A DNA stretch of 64,000 bases from NCBI RefSeq assembly GCF_000764665.1, contig NZ_JRGM01000147.1, forward strand, positions 1-64,000. The letters run 5' to 3'. This document shows positions 37,741-48,853 of the stretch, one piece after another. Within the stretch, counting starts at the first letter, position 1, and each line of letters opens with the position of its first letter. Under the pieces are notes generated by a model that had not been told where the DNA came from, searched no databases, and saw nothing but the letters and a program-made list of their open reading frames with translations. Source of the DNA: Aeromonas lacus. GTDB taxonomy: Bacteria > Pseudomonadota > Gammaproteobacteria > Enterobacterales > Aeromonadaceae. The position numbers were made by a program, and so were the translations under genes.

Positions 37741-39000
37741 TTAAAACTCGCCACGCAGCCAGTTGCTGACCCGTTTGACCAGCCCACCGACGCTTGCCTT
37801 GGCGGCATATTCTTTGTTGCTACCTGTTGCCTGATGTGTACGGCCGTACTGCAGCAACCCGACCGCAGTCGAGTACACCGGCGCCTGCACATAATCACTC
37901 AAGCCACGAATATTCATGGGCTCCCCTACCCGAACCTGGCTCTGGAAGATCTGCTCTGCACACTCCACAATGCCTTCGATCTGGGCAGCGCCGCCGGTCA
38001 AGACCACACCGGCTGCCAGCTGATGCTTGACCCCCTGCGCTTTCAATTCGCTTTGTACCCGCACCAACTCATCATTCACCATGGAGAGCAACTCGGTGTA
38101 GCGGGGCTCGATTACTTCAGCCAGTGTCTGCCGCTGCAGGCTGCGCGCCGGACGACCGCCGACACTGGGCACTTCAATATTGTCTTCTTTGCTGACCAGA
38201 CGACCGAGGGCGCAGCCGTAGCGCACCTTGATCGCTTCTGCGTCGAGCGGCGGCGTGCCGAAGGCGTAGGCGATGTCGCTGGTAACCGTGCTGCCAGCGT
38301 ACGGGATCACCTTGGTGTGACGCAGGGCACCGCCAGTAAACAGCGACATATCCATGGTGCCACCACCGATGTCCACCACGCAGACACCCAGCTCTTTCTC
38401 GTCTTCGGTCAGCACGGCATAGCTGGAGGCCAGCGCGGAGAAGATCAGCTGATCGACTCGCAGACCCACTTTCTCGACACACTTCTCGATGTTGCGAGCC
38501 ATGTCGTTATGGCAGGTGATGAGATGCACCTTGGCCGCCATCCGCACGCCAGAGAGACCGACCGGATTCTTGATCCCTTCCTGATAGTCGATGGCAAACT
38601 CCTGCGGCAGCACATGCAATACCCGCAGTTCGTCCGAGAGGCGGACCGACTTGGCGGTATGGATCACGTTATCCACATCCTCCTGGGTCACCTCTTCGTC
38701 AGAGATGGGTACCATGCCGGTCTCGTTGCGGCAGTCGATATGCTTGCCGGACAAACCGAGGTAGACCGAGCTGATCTGGCAATCCGCCATCATCTCGGCC
38801 TCTTCCACCGCACGGCGCAGTGACTTGACCACGGAGTCGAGGTCGTTGACCCCGCCCTTCTCCATCCCGCGGGAAGCGTGACTGCCCATACCGATGACGT
38901 TCAGTTCACCGTCCGGCAATACTTCACCGACCAGAACCGCCACTTTGGTTGTGCCGATATCCAGTCCGACAATCAAATTCCTATCTGCGGTGTTGGTCAT
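37741..39000 (-). CDS. ftsA: Cell division protein FtsA
   Basis: Actin-like ATPase that tethers FtsZ to the membrane. The 419-residue protein has VGLDIGTTKVAVLVGE (phosphate 1), the 1C domain, VVDIGGGTMDMS (phosphate 2), the adenosine motif VVLTGGAAQIEG and the C-terminal amphipathic membrane-targeting helix VGGLVKRVSNWLRGEF. ATG 39000 is the conserved start, overlapping the ftsQ 3' end by 20 nt, so coupling is likely. Confidence 0.97.
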   Translation of the reverse strand: MTNTADRNLIVGLDIGTTKVAVLVGEVLPDGELNVIGMGSHASRGMEKGGVNDLDSVVKSLRRAVEEAEMMADCQISSVYLGLSGKHIDCRNETGMVPISDEEVTQEDVDNVIHTAKSVRLSDELRVLHVLPQEFAIDYQEGIKNPVGLSGVRMAAKVHLITCHNDMARNIEKCVEKVGLRVDQLIFSALASSYAVLTEDEKELGVCVVDIGGGTMDMSLFTGGALRHTKVIPYAGSTVTSDIAYAFGTPPLDAEAIKVRYGCALGRLVSKEDNIEVPSVGGRPARSLQRQTLAEVIEPRYTELLSMVNDELVRVQSELKAQGVKHQLAAGVVLTGGAAQIEGIVECAEQIFQSQVRVGEPMNIRGLSDYVQAPVYSTAVGLLQYGRTHQATGSNKEYAAKASVGGLVKRVSNWLRGEF

Positions 39001-39733
39001 GCACTTTCTCTTCGCTCTTCTTCCAGCCAACTGCCACTCCGGTATCGTATCGAAGATCCACGTACGCAACCTGCGCGCGGGGTTCGATAGCCGGGAAGGC
39101 ATCGATAAACCGCTGCAACCGGAGCGCTATGTCGTTGCGCCCCAGAAACAGCTTGATATTGCCATCCAGGGTCAGTTCCCAGGCATGGCGGGGGGTCAGA
39201 TTCACCCCCAGCAACTTGTATCCCTTGGCAGCCAGTTGCGCTTCATACTGCCGACTCTCTTTCAACACCATGGCGGCCTGGTCATCCGGCCCCGACAGCT
39301 GCAACAGCGGTGTCTTGACCCGATCAGGTGCACTGAATACCTTGCCTTTGGTGTTGACGAAGCGGTTGCCGTTCCAGCGCGCCGCCACGTCCTGTTCTGT
39401 CAGGTAGACCTTGATCTTATTCGGCCACTTCTTGCGTACCGATACCGAGGCTACCCATGGCAAGGCATTAAGCCGTGCCTGCAATTCGTTAACATCCAAC
39501 TCGAAGAAGTTGCGTGACTCGGCGCCATCCAGCACGGCAAGTCGCAGCTCTTCGGTTTCCAGATACTGGTGTTGCCCCTGCAGCAACAGCTCGCTCATGG
39601 GCAACCGGTTGGCATCCGTCAGCCAACCTTTAACATCCAGCGCAGTCCGATAGCAGCCCCATATCACCAGCAGGAAAAACATAACGCCTGCGATGAAGCC
39701 GCCCTTGGTGCGCCCCTGTGCCCTTGCCTCCAC
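38981..39733 (-). CDS. ftsQ: Cell division protein FtsQ
   Basis: Bitopic divisome protein linking early and late components (partners FtsL-FtsB). The 250-residue protein has a short cytoplasmic N-terminus, a TM helix (about 13-32), a POTRA domain (about 45-115; LPMSELLLQG...NKIKVYLTEQDVAARWN) and a beta domain. The start is GTG 39733; no ATG precedes the TM helix. It follows murC directly (98 bp); the ddlB gene usually found between them is missing. Confidence 0.93.
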   Translation of the reverse strand: MEARAQGRTKGGFIAGVMFFLLVIWGCYRTALDVKGWLTDANRLPMSELLLQGQHQYLETEELRLAVLDGAESRNFFELDVNELQARLNALPWVASVSVRKKWPNKIKVYLTEQDVAARWNGNRFVNTKGKVFSAPDRVKTPLLQLSGPDDQAAMVLKESRQYEAQLAAKGYKLLGVNLTPRHAWELTLDGNIKLFLGRNDIALRLQRFIDAFPAIEPRAQVAYVDLRYDTGVAVGWKKSEEKVHDQHRR

Positions 39734-39831
39734 CCGCTCGATCCCCGTGTAACGCGCTAAACCGGCCTTTTGACAGACCGGTTCGCCATTATATAGGCCC
39801 CGGCTTGGCGGTCAAAATACTCATTGGGCCC

Positions 39832-41286
39832 TCAGGCACCAGATTTCATGCTATCTATGCTCAATTTCATCTCGCCGAGACGCCGGGCCAGAGCCCCGAC
39901 GTTCCCTGCCCCCTGAGTCAGCACCAGATCCCCTTCGCCAACCAGATCTGCCAGCACCGCTGGAACATCATCCGGCGTCGCCACAAAGATGGGTTCCAGA
40001 TTGCCGCGCGAACGGATGGAGCGGCACAGCGCACGACCGTCTGCCCCGGGGATCGGATCCTCGCCGGCAGCATAAACCTCCAGCATTACCAGTACGTCCA
40101 CCTTGGAGAGCACGTCAGCGAAGTCTTCGTAAAGGTCGCGAGTGCGGGTGTAGCGATGCGGCTGGAACACCATGACCAGACGCTTCTCCGGCCAGCCGGC
40201 ACGAGCGGCATTGATGGTCACCTTCACTTCGCTCGGATGGTGACCATAATCGTCCACCAGCATCGCCTTGCCGCGACCAGTTTCGAACTCACCATACTGC
40301 TGGAAGCGACGACCGACCCCTTCAAATTTGGCCAGCGCACGGATGATGGCATCGTCGCTAACCCCATCTTCCGTCGCGACAGCAATCGCCGCGGCAGCGT
40401 TCAAGGCGTTGTGGATCCCCGGCAAGTTGAGGGTTACCTGCAGCTCACCCGCCTCTTTGCGGCGCACCCGGAAGCAGCTGTGGTTGGTGGTCTGGACAAA
40501 ATCCAGCACCTGCACATCCGCATCCTCAGAGAGACCATAGGTCAGGGTCGGGCGCGCAATCTCGGGCTGCATGCCACGAATCACCGGATCATCGATGCAG
40601 ACCACCGCCAGACCGTAGAAAGGCAGGTTGTGCAGAAACTCGATGAAGGTGGCCTTCAGCTTGGAGAAATCACCGCCGTAGGTATCCATGTGATCCGCTT
40701 CGATGTTGGTCACGATAGAGACCATCGGCTGCAGATGCAGGAAGGAGGCATCACTCTCGTCCGCCTCGGCGATCAGGTAACGGCTGCTGCCCAGACGTGC
40801 ATTGGTGCCGGCGCTGTTGAGCAGGCCACCGATAACGAAGGTCGGATCGCGGTCGGCTTCGGCATAGATGCTTGCCACCAGACTGGTCGTAGTGGTTTTG
40901 CCATGAGTACCAGCGATGGCGATGCCGTGACGAAAACGCATCAGCTCGGCCAGCATCTCGGCACGGCGCACTACCGGGATCCGCAGTTCGCGGGCAGCCA
41001 GCAGCTCCGGGTTGTCCTGCTTGATCGCGGTGGAAACAACGACCACGCTGGCACCATTGACGTGCTCGGCGCTGTGGCCAGTAAAGATATGTGCGCCCAG
41101 AGCCTCAAGCCGCTCGGTCACTGCATTGCGAGCCAGATCAGAACCCGTTACCTGATACCCTTCGTTGGCAAGCACTTCGGCGATACCGCCCATACCGGCA
41201 CCACCGATGCCGATAAAATGGATGCGACGCACGCGGCGCATTTCGGGGATCACAGTACGCAGTTTTGCCAGTTCAACCTTGGTCAT
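39832..41286 (-). CDS. murC: UDP-N-acetylmuramate-L-alanine ligase MurC
   Basis: Adds L-Ala to UDP-MurNAc, the first peptide-stem step of peptidoglycan synthesis. The 484-residue Mur ligase has [14 protein letters not shown] at the N-terminus, ATP loop [12 protein letters not shown] (about 127-138) and the C-terminal [10 protein letters not shown] motif. ATG 41286 has AAGAG upstream and aligns with homologues; an extension to 41325 is rejected. Confidence 0.97.
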   Translation of the reverse strand: MTKVELAKLRTVIPEMRRVRRIHFIGIGGAGMGGIAEVLANEGYQVTGSDLARNAVTERLEALGAHIFTGHSAEHVNGASVVVVSTAIKQDNPELLAARELRIPVVRRAEMLAELMRFRHGIAIAGTHGKTTTTSLVASIYAEADRDPTFVIGGLLNSAGTNARLGSSRYLIAEADESDASFLHLQPMVSIVTNIEADHMDTYGGDFSKLKATFIEFLHNLPFYGLAVVCIDDPVIRGMQPEIARPTLTYGLSEDADVQVLDFVQTTNHSCFRVRRKEAGELQVTLNLPGIHNALNAAAAIAVATEDGVSDDAIIRALAKFEGVGRRFQQYGEFETGRGKAMLVDDYGHHPSEVKVTINAARAGWPEKRLVMVFQPHRYTRTRDLYEDFADVLSKVDVLVMLEVYAAGEDPIPGADGRALCRSIRSRGNLEPIFVATPDDVPAVLADLVGEGDLVLTQGAGNVGALARRLGEMKLSIDSMKSGA

Positions 41287-41395
41287 AATCGTCTCTTTAG
41301 TCTGCAGCAAGCCGTTTGTTCTCAAAGGGCCTCATCTCACAGCATCAATCTACAAAGGGGTGAGGCTGCACGGCGTGGCCAGTGCAATCTCATCC

Positions 41396-42478
41396 TTACT
41401 CTTTATTTGTCTGCCCTTCGGCGAGTCGTTTGCACTCGTCAGCAACCCGCTCTGCCGCATCGGTAATAGCGACGCGACGGGCGGCCTTGGCCATGTTAAA
41501 CAGAGTCTCCCTGCGCCCGGCGAGCCAAGAGAGACGGGCAGCCAGCGAGGCTGTGGTCAACTCGGACTGGGGCAGGAACTCAGCCGCACCGCCATCGACC
41601 AGCGTCAGGGCGTTGCGAGTCTGGTGATCATCCACTGCATGGGGCAGCGGCACGAAGATGGCAGCCACACCGGCAGCGGCCACTTCGGAGACGGTCAGTG
41701 CACCCGCCCGGCAGACCACCAGGTCGGCCCAGGCATAGGCTCCCGCCATATCCTTGATAAATTCACTTACCTCGGCATTAATACCGTGCTGGGCATAGGC
41801 CGCGCTGACGGCTTCGCCATTACCCTTGCCGCACTGATGACGCACCTCGATAGGTACACCAGCTGCAGCGACCGCAGCGGGCACCTGCTCGTTGAGCACG
41901 CGAGCCCCCAGACTTCCGCCCACGATCAGAAGGTGCAACGGCTCGCTGCTGCTACGCAGTTGGGGATCCGGCAGTGCGACCACTTCGGGGCGAACCGGAT
42001 TGCCCACCACGGCAGTGCGGCGGCTCGGAGCAAACGCCCCCGGGAATGCCATCAACACCCGCTTGGCGATACGCGCCAGCAGCTTGTTGGTCATACCGGC
42101 TGCAGCATTCTGTTCGTGCAGCAGCAACGGGATCCCGGAGAACCAGGCCGCCACGCCACCCGGGCCGGAGGCAAAGCCGCCCATACCGAGCACCACATCC
42201 GGACGAATGGTCTTGAGCACCTGACGCGCCTGCAGCACGGATTTCACGATGCGATAGGGCGCCGCCAGCAACCGCTTGATGCCGTTGCCACGCACCCCCT
42301 GAATATCGATAAAGGAGATGGGATAGCCATGGGCTGGCACCAGCTCGGCCTCCATCCGGTCGGCAGTGCCCAGCCAGTGAACTGTCCAGCCCTGCTCCTT
42401 CAATCGATCGGCTACGGCCAGACCCGGGAAGACATGTCCCCCGGTACCACCTGCCATCACCAACAGCGTCTTGCTCAC
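41396..42478 (-). CDS. murG: Lipid II synthase MurG (GlcNAc transferase)
   Basis: Membrane-associated GT28 glycosyltransferase converting lipid I to lipid II. The 360-residue protein has the G loops [10 protein letters not shown] (about 10-19) and [10 protein letters not shown], and the donor-binding region [16 protein letters not shown]. The start is GTG 42478, which overlaps the ftsW stop by one base (TAGTG). It is separated by 109 bp from murC. Confidence 0.97.
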   Translation of the reverse strand: MSKTLLVMAGGTGGHVFPGLAVADRLKEQGWTVHWLGTADRMEAELVPAHGYPISFIDIQGVRGNGIKRLLAAPYRIVKSVLQARQVLKTIRPDVVLGMGGFASGPGGVAAWFSGIPLLLHEQNAAAGMTNKLLARIAKRVLMAFPGAFAPSRRTAVVGNPVRPEVVALPDPQLRSSSEPLHLLIVGGSLGARVLNEQVPAAVAAAGVPIEVRHQCGKGNGEAVSAAYAQHGINAEVSEFIKDMAGAYAWADLVVCRAGALTVSEVAAAGVAAIFVPLPHAVDDHQTRNALTLVDGGAAEFLPQSELTTASLAARLSWLAGRRETLFNMAKAARRVAITDAAERVADECKRLAEGQTNKE

Positions 42479-43659
42479 TAAACCTCCCGCACCCGCGCCT
42501 GGGCTGTCGCCTGACGCAACTCAAAATCGATTCGAATCAACATGCTCACTGCCACCGTCATGATGATGAGACTGGAGCCACCGTAACTCACGAGCGGCAA
42601 GGTCAACCCTTTGGTCGGCATCATGCCGCTGGCCGCGCCAACGTTAACGAAGGTCTGGAAACTGAACCAGATCCCGATACCGATGGCCAGATAACCGTCA
42701 TAGAGGCGATCGGCAGCAAGAGCCTTGTGGCCCAGTTTCAGTGCCTTGACCGCCAGTGCGAAGATCAGGAACAGCGCACCCAGAACACCGGCATAGCCGA
42801 GCTCTTCACCGAGGATCGCAAAGACGAAGTCGGTATGCGCTTCCGGCAGATACTCCATCTTCTGGATGGAGTTGCCCAGCCCTTCGCCAAACCAGCTGCC
42901 GCGGCCAAACGCCATCAGCGACTGGGTCAACTGGTAGCCACTGCCAAACGGATCGGCCCAGGGATCCATAAAGGAGGTAACCCGTCGCATCCGGTAAGGC
43001 TCGACGATGATCAGCATCACCACGGCACCGACCCCGGCACCGATCAGAGTCAGGAACTGCCCGAGTCGGGCGCCAGCCAGAAAGAGCATGCCGAACGAGG
43101 TAACAAACATCACCACGGTGGAGCCCAGGTCAGGCTGCAGCAGCAACAGGACGGCCAGCACCCCGAATACCGCCAGCGGTTTGAGGAAGCCAATCCAGGC
43201 TTCACGCACCTCGTTCTGGCGCCGCACCAGATAGCCGGCCAGATAGACAAAGAGCGCCAGCTTGCCGAACTCGGCAGGCTGCAGGTTGAACGGGCCGAGC
43301 GGCAACCAGCGTACCGCACCGTTGACGTTGCGCCCCACCAGCAGCACCAGCACCAGCATCAGAATGGCCAGCAGCAGCATGGGGCCGTTGTGTTCCTGCC
43401 AGCGAGCCATCGGCACCTGCAGCACGAACCAGGAGATGCCGAGCGCCATCACCAGAAACATGGCGTGACGTTTCACGAACATGAAGGGATCGTTGCCCAG
43501 AGAGATCCCCTCGGGGATCGAGGCAGATGCCACGATCACCACCCCAAGCGCCATCAGCGCAAGCGCCAGCACAACCAGCTGACGATCATAGAGACCAGCT
43601 GGACGCGCCGGTAACAACCAGCGCTGGAAAAGACCTGCTACTGCACGAAGGGCGTTCAT
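42478..43659 (-). CDS. ftsW: Septal peptidoglycan polymerase FtsW (SEDS family)
   Basis: Multi-pass SEDS glycosyltransferase that works with FtsI at the division site. The 393-residue protein has about ten membrane helices, the polymerase loop [11 protein letters not shown] with catalytic Asp, and the C-terminal signature [19 protein letters not shown]. It overlaps murD by 4 nt (ATGA) and murG by one base. Confidence 0.96.
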   Translation of the reverse strand: MNALRAVAGLFQRWLLPARPAGLYDRQLVVLALALMALGVVIVASASIPEGISLGNDPFMFVKRHAMFLVMALGISWFVLQVPMARWQEHNGPMLLLAILMLVLVLLVGRNVNGAVRWLPLGPFNLQPAEFGKLALFVYLAGYLVRRQNEVREAWIGFLKPLAVFGVLAVLLLLQPDLGSTVVMFVTSFGMLFLAGARLGQFLTLIGAGVGAVVMLIIVEPYRMRRVTSFMDPWADPFGSGYQLTQSLMAFGRGSWFGEGLGNSIQKMEYLPEAHTDFVFAILGEELGYAGVLGALFLIFALAVKALKLGHKALAADRLYDGYLAIGIGIWFSFQTFVNVGAASGMMPTKGLTLPLVSYGGSSLIIMTVAVSMLIRIDFELRQATAQARVREV

Positions 43660-44939
43660 AGCGCCATCACCATCTCGGTAAAGCGATCGCCGCGCACCTC
43701 GAACGACTTGAACTGATCGAGGCTGGCACAGGCCGGCGCCAGCAGCACCCAGTCACCGGGTGTGGCATCGGCAGCCGCCTTGGCAACGGCGGCAGCAAGG
43801 TCGGCAACCCGTTCGGTCTGCTCACCCAGCGCCAGCAGCACCTCGGCATCCTGGCCAAAGCAGTACATGTGATCGATCTGGTTGCCCAGCAGCGCCTGAA
43901 TGGGGCCAAAATCCTGCCCCTTGCCCTGACCACCGGCCAGCAGCAACAGACGACCCTTGACCGACTCGCGCACTCCAGCCACGGCAGCCAGAGTCGCGCC
44001 AACGTTGGTCGCCTTGGAGTCGTTGATCCAGCGCACCCCGTTTACCTCGCGCACGAAGCGGGCTCGGTGCGGCAGACCTTCAAAACGGCGCAGCACGGTG
44101 AGTTGTGCCGCGCGGGGAATGCCAACCGCATCGCACAGCGCCATGGCGGCAAGGGCGTTCGCCTGATTGTGGGCGCCGACGATCTTCATCTCGTCCACCG
44201 CGATCAGGGGCTCGCCGTGCAGGGTCAGCCAGTAGCGGCCATCCAGCAGACAACGGCCGTAACCATTGCAGTCGAGACCAAAGCTTTGCCACACCTGACC
44301 GACATCGGGCAGGGTCTGGGCATCGTCGCGGTTGACCAGAATATGTTTGGAGTTCTGATGGATCTCCATCTTGGCGGCGCGATAATCGGCCATGCCCTGA
44401 TAGCGATCCATATGATCTTCGGAGAGGTTGAGCACCACGGAGGCGGCAGCGCGCAGGCTGTAGGTAGTCTCCAGCTGAAAACTGGAGAGCTCCAGCACAC
44501 AGAGATCCATCGGCTGCTTGAGCAAGTCCAACGCCGGAGTCCCTATGTTGCCGCCAACACCGACATTGAGTCCGGCTTCGGCAATCATCTCGCCCACCAG
44601 CGTGGTCACTGTGCTCTTGCCGTTCGAGCCGGTGATGGCAATGACCGGTGTCTGGGTCTCTCGCACAAACAGCTCGATATCCCCGATGATCTGCACACCC
44701 CGTTCGGCTGCGGCTTTCAGCTCGGGCGTGGCAAGGGCAATGCCCGGGCTCGCTACGATCATGTGTGCCTGCTTGAGCAGCTCTTCATCCAGCCCGTGGA
44801 TAAGTTCCACTTCTGGTGGCAGCTGCTCCTTGCCGGGCGGGTTGGCACGGGTATCCATCACCAGCGGCGTGACGCCACGGCCGAGGAAGTAGTCGACGCA
44901 GGAGAGTCCGGTTTTACCCAATCCGATGATGATGACCAT
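43656..44939 (-). CDS. murD: UDP-N-acetylmuramoylalanine-D-glutamate ligase MurD
   Basis: Adds D-Glu to UDP-MurNAc-L-Ala. The 427-residue protein has an N-terminal Rossmann motif [11 protein letters not shown] loop [12 protein letters not shown] (about 105-116), and the downstream ENAK-like and NDSKATN motifs ([11 protein letters not shown]). The N-terminus is about six residues shorter than in E. coli. ATG 44939 has GAGG 7 nt upstream and lies 4 bp after the mraY stop. Confidence 0.96.
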   Translation of the reverse strand: MVIIIGLGKTGLSCVDYFLGRGVTPLVMDTRANPPGKEQLPPEVELIHGLDEELLKQAHMIVASPGIALATPELKAAAERGVQIIGDIELFVRETQTPVIAITGSNGKSTVTTLVGEMIAEAGLNVGVGGNIGTPALDLLKQPMDLCVLELSSFQLETTYSLRAAASVVLNLSEDHMDRYQGMADYRAAKMEIHQNSKHILVNRDDAQTLPDVGQVWQSFGLDCNGYGRCLLDGRYWLTLHGEPLIAVDEMKIVGAHNQANALAAMALCDAVGIPRAAQLTVLRRFEGLPHRARFVREVNGVRWINDSKATNVGATLAAVAGVRESVKGRLLLLAGGQGKGQDFGPIQALLGNQIDHMYCFGQDAEVLLALGEQTERVADLAAAVAKAAADATPGDWVLLAPACASLDQFKSFEVRGDRFTEMVMAL

Positions 44940-44943
44940 GGCC

Positions 44944-46026
44944 TTACCTCACCTTCAGGGTGGCAAGACCCAGCAGCACCAGCACGAGGGTGATGATCCA
45001 GAAGCGCACGATAACGCGCGGCTCCGGCCAGCCCTTCTTCTCGTAGTGGTGATGGATCGGCGCCATGCGGAAGATCCGCACGCCGCGCAGCTTATAGGAA
45101 CCCACCTGCAGGATCACCGAAACGGTCTCCATCACGAAGACCCCGCCCATGATCACCAGCAGAAACTCCTGACGAACCAGCACGGCAATGGTACCGAGCG
45201 CGCCACCCAGCGCCAGCGAGCCAACATCGCCCATGAAGACCTGTGCCGGATAGGTGTTGAACCAGAGGAAGCCCAGACCCGCACCGACGATGGCGGTACA
45301 GACGATCACCAGCTCGGAGGTATAGGGAACATAAGGAATATGCAGGTAGCTGGCGAAGTTGACGTTACCGGTTGCCCAGGCGATAAACGCAAAGCCGCCA
45401 GCAACCATCACGGTCGGCATTATGGCCAAGCCATCCAGACCATCGGTCAGGTTGACCGCGTTGGAGGTACCGACGATGACAAAGTAGGTCAGCAGGATGA
45501 ACATCAGGCCGAGTTGCGGCATCACATCCTTGAGGAAGGGCACCACCAGCTGGGTCTGACCGTCGTGAGTGGCAGTAGCATAGAGGAATACCGCCACTCC
45601 CAGCGCAACGGCAGATTGCCAGAAGTACTTCCAGCGAGCGATCAGACCGTCAGTGTTCTTGCGCACCACCTTGAGGTAGTCGTCGGCAAAGCCGATGGCA
45701 CCGTAGGCGCCCAGCACAAACAGCACCAGCCAGACATAGGGGTTGTCGAGACGGCACCAGAGCAGCACGGAGGTGAAGATGGCGGCAATGATCATCAGGC
45801 CCCCCATGGTCGGGGTACCTCGCTTGCTGAGGTGAGACTCGGGACCATCGTTGCGGATCACCTGACCGAACTTCAGGATCTGCAGGCGACGGATCAGGCG
45901 AGGCCCCATCCAGAGCGCAACACCCAGACCGGTAATGATCGACAGGATGGCGCGAAACGTCAGGTAGGAGAAGACGTTGAAGAAGGTGAAGTGCGGAGTA
46001 AGCAGTTCAGCCAGCCAGACTAGCAT
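44944..46026 (-). CDS. mraY: Phospho-MurNAc-pentapeptide translocase MraY
   Basis: Integral membrane enzyme making lipid I from UDP-MurNAc-pentapeptide and undecaprenyl phosphate. The 360-residue protein has ten hydrophobic helices, [19 protein letters not shown] with catalytic aspartates, [13 protein letters not shown] and the late [11 protein letters not shown]. It overlaps murF by 7 nt. Confidence 0.97.
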   Translation of the reverse strand: MLVWLAELLTPHFTFFNVFSYLTFRAILSIITGLGVALWMGPRLIRRLQILKFGQVIRNDGPESHLSKRGTPTMGGLMIIAAIFTSVLLWCRLDNPYVWLVLFVLGAYGAIGFADDYLKVVRKNTDGLIARWKYFWQSAVALGVAVFLYATATHDGQTQLVVPFLKDVMPQLGLMFILLTYFVIVGTSNAVNLTDGLDGLAIMPTVMVAGGFAFIAWATGNVNFASYLHIPYVPYTSELVIVCTAIVGAGLGFLWFNTYPAQVFMGDVGSLALGGALGTIAVLVRQEFLLVIMGGVFVMETVSVILQVGSYKLRGVRIFRMAPIHHHYEKKGWPEPRVIVRFWIITLVLVLLGLATLKVR

Positions 46027-47375
46027 GCCGCTGACTCCTGATGGTCGACGACCATCTTGACGATATCTTCCATGCGGGAGCCACGGGCCCCTTTGACCAG
46101 AATCGAAATTTCCTGATGTGTATTAATCATTTGCGCAAGCACTTCAAACAACGACGCCTTGTTATCGAAATGTCGGCCAGCCGCGGCATCTGCGGTATGG
46201 CGACTCTCTTCCCCCACTGTCAGAACGGCATCCAGACCGCACTCGCGGGCATGATGGCCAACCCGGGCATGTTGCTCGGCAGACTCTTCACCCAGTTCCC
46301 GCATGTCACCGAACACCAGCACCTTGAAGCCGCTCATGGCGGTCAACGCATCGATGCCCGCCAGCACGGACTCCACGCTGGCATTGTAGGTATCGTCCAC
46401 CAGGGTCAGACCGCCCCAGCGCTGAACGCAGAAGCGTCCCTTGACCGGAGCCATCTGCTCCAGACCGGCTTTGACCGAGGCCAGAGAAGCACCGAGCGCC
46501 AGGGTGCCGGCAGCAGCAGCCAGCGCATTGGCCACGTTATGGCGGCCGGGGATCGCCAGAGTCAGGCTCACCTCGCCCTGCGGGGTCACCATAACGAACT
46601 CGGCACAACCCTGAGCGTTGAGAATCACATCGCGAGCATGGAACGGCTGGCTCTGATCTTCGATGGAGAAGGCGCAGCGAATGCCACGCTCACGCCACTT
46701 AGGCCAGAATTCGTTGTCGGCGTTGACGATGGCGCTGCCGCCTTCGCTCAAGCCCTCAAAAATCTCGCTCTTGGCGTGGAACACCCCTTCCAGCGAGCCA
46801 AAACCCTCCAGATGAGCCGCAGCCACGTTGTTGATGATGGCGGCATCCGGTTTGGCCAGCGAGGTAGTCCAGGCGATCTCGCCCGGGTGATTGGCACCCA
46901 GCTCCATCACCGCAAACTTGTGTTGCGGTTCGAGGCGCAGCAGGGTGAGCGGCACGCCCACCTCATTGTTGAAGTTGCCAGCGGTGGCCAGCACTTCCCC
47001 TTCATTGCGCAGGATGGCGGTGGCCATCTCCTTCACCGTGGTCTTGCCGCAGCTGCCAGTGATAGCCAGCACTTTCGGGTTAATGCGCTCACGCACCAGC
47101 TTGCCGAGACGGCCCAACCCCTTGAGGGTATCGGCTACCACCAGTTGGGGAATGGCCAGCGGCAGTTCACGCTCGACCAGCAGGGCAGAGGCCCCCGCCG
47201 CCAGCGCCTGATCGCAAAAATCGTGGGCATCGAAGCGCTCGCCGCGCAGTGCAACAAACAGAGCGCCAGTACCCAGAGTACGGGTATCGGTGCTGACCGC
47301 AGTAATCTCGCCATCTTCACCAATCAGACGGGCATCGAGCACCTGCGCCAGGTCGGCAAGCCTGAGGGTCATCAT
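46020..47375 (-). CDS. murF: UDP-MurNAc-tripeptide-D-alanyl-D-alanine ligase MurF
   Basis: Adds D-Ala-D-Ala to complete the pentapeptide. The 451-residue protein has ATP loop [12 protein letters not shown] (about 108-119), [23 protein letters not shown] and the [11 protein letters not shown] motif. It starts 4 nt inside the murE stop (ATGA). Its D-Ala-D-Ala substrate needs a Ddl ligase that is not encoded in this cluster. Confidence 0.96.
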   Translation of the reverse strand: MMTLRLADLAQVLDARLIGEDGEITAVSTDTRTLGTGALFVALRGERFDAHDFCDQALAAGASALLVERELPLAIPQLVVADTLKGLGRLGKLVRERINPKVLAITGSCGKTTVKEMATAILRNEGEVLATAGNFNNEVGVPLTLLRLEPQHKFAVMELGANHPGEIAWTTSLAKPDAAIINNVAAAHLEGFGSLEGVFHAKSEIFEGLSEGGSAIVNADNEFWPKWRERGIRCAFSIEDQSQPFHARDVILNAQGCAEFVMVTPQGEVSLTLAIPGRHNVANALAAAAGTLALGASLASVKAGLEQMAPVKGRFCVQRWGGLTLVDDTYNASVESVLAGIDALTAMSGFKVLVFGDMRELGEESAEQHARVGHHARECGLDAVLTVGEESRHTADAAAGRHFDNKASLFEVLAQMINTHQEISILVKGARGSRMEDIVKMVVDHQESAAC

Positions 47376-48853
47376 TTGAATGACTCCATTAATGTGTGCA
47401 AAGCGGCGGCGACGGTTTCCCGGTCGCTATAGTGCCGCTTGTCGGTTCCAATAATTTGATAATCCTCGTGACCTTTACCGGCCACCAGAATGATGTCCTG
47501 TTTGCTCGCCTGACGGATGGCCAGGTTGATCGCCTTGACCCGATCGTGCTCGACCTGCACCGCAGCAGGATCGCGAAGACCCGCCACCATGTCGGCCATG
47601 ATCCGGGCCGGCTCCTCGGTACGGGGATTGTCGTCGGTCAGGATCACGCGATCCGCATACTGTTCAGCCATGGCTGCCATCATGGGGCGCTTGCCGCGAT
47701 CTCGGTCGCCACCACAGCCAACCAGACACCAGAGCTGGCCTTTGCAGTGCACGCGCAGTGCCTGCAGCGCCTTGTCCAGCGCGTCCGGAGTGTGGGCATA
47801 GTCGACCACGGCAAGGGGCGCCTCACCACCACCAAAGCACTCCATGCGACCGGTCACCGGCTGCAATTTCGGAGCAGTTGCCAGCAGCTCGTCGAAGTGA
47901 TAGCCGAGCACCAGCATGACTCCCATCGCAGCCAGCACATTGCTGACGTTGAAGCGCCCGAGCAAGGGGGCGGATAATACACCATTCCCCCAGCTGGAGT
48001 TAATCTGCGCGCGAAAACCTTGCTGGTGAAAATCGAGTTGCTGCGCCGTTAACTGACGGCCGGAATGGTTTTCAATCGGGCCATTAACGCTGAGCGCCAC
48101 CGCTGAGGGGTATTTTTCGAGCCACTTGGCACCCAGCTCGTCATCGCGGTTGATCACTGCGTTCGCTTCGTCGACCAGCTGCAACAGTTGCTCCTTGGCG
48201 GCCCCATAGGCCTCCATGGTGCCGTGGTAGTCGAGGTGATCCCGACTCAGGTTGGTGAAGACCGCAGCAGCAAACGGCAAGGCTGCAACCCGATGTTGCA
48301 CCAGACCGTGGCTGGAGACCTCCATCGCCACCAGATCCGCCCCCTGCTCTTGCAGGGCGGCCAGATTGGCTTGCACCTGAACAGCGCTGCCAGTGGTGTT
48401 TTCCGCTTCGATCAGATTGCCAAACAGACCGTTGCCGATGGTACCCATCACGCCAGCCTTGCCACCCAGCAGGGTACGCCAGTTGGCGACCAGCAGCGCA
48501 GTGGTGCTCTTGCCGTTGGTCCCCGTGATCCCCACCAGCTCCAGTTTTGTGGCTGGCTGATCGTAGAAATAACCTGCGAGGGCGGAGAGATGTACTGGCA
48601 AATCGCGCATTCCGATGCAGGGAACGGAAACCGCTGGCGCGATAAATTCACCGTCCTCCTCAAACACAACAGCGGTCGCTCCCTGAGCCACCGCCTGTTC
48701 GATAAACCGTCTGCCGTCCACCTGATGGCCGCGAATGGCCACGAAGAGAGAGCCGGGGCCGACCCGCCGGCTATCCAGCTGGATATCGGTCAGGGCAAGC
48801 GCCGGCGCCGTAATGCAGAAGGGGCGCAGTAATGAATCAAGTGCGCGGTGCAA
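47372..48853 (-). CDS. murE: UDP-MurNAc-L-alanyl-D-glutamate meso-diaminopimelate ligase MurE
   Basis: Adds meso-DAP to the peptide stem. With a TTG start at 48853 the protein has 493 residues (E. coli 495). The TTG is chosen because GGAGG lies 6 nt upstream and the N-terminus then aligns with homologues; the upstream ATG at 48904 lies well inside ftsI and has no such site. The ATP loop GTNGKSTTALLV, the DNPRTEEPA motif that selects meso-DAP, and GKGHEDYQ are present. It overlaps the ftsI 3' end by 17 nt. Confidence 0.93.
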   Translation of the reverse strand: MHRALDSLLRPFCITAPALALTDIQLDSRRVGPGSLFVAIRGHQVDGRRFIEQAVAQGATAVVFEEDGEFIAPAVSVPCIGMRDLPVHLSALAGYFYDQPATKLELVGITGTNGKSTTALLVANWRTLLGGKAGVMGTIGNGLFGNLIEAENTTGSAVQVQANLAALQEQGADLVAMEVSSHGLVQHRVAALPFAAAVFTNLSRDHLDYHGTMEAYGAAKEQLLQLVDEANAVINRDDELGAKWLEKYPSAVALSVNGPIENHSGRQLTAQQLDFHQQGFRAQINSSWGNGVLSAPLLGRFNVSNVLAAMGVMLVLGYHFDELLATAPKLQPVTGRMECFGGGEAPLAVVDYAHTPDALDKALQALRVHCKGQLWCLVGCGGDRDRGKRPMMAAMAEQYADRVILTDDNPRTEEPARIMADMVAGLRDPAAVQVEHDRVKAINLAIRQASKQDIILVAGKGHEDYQIIGTDKRHYSDRETVAAALHTLMESFK

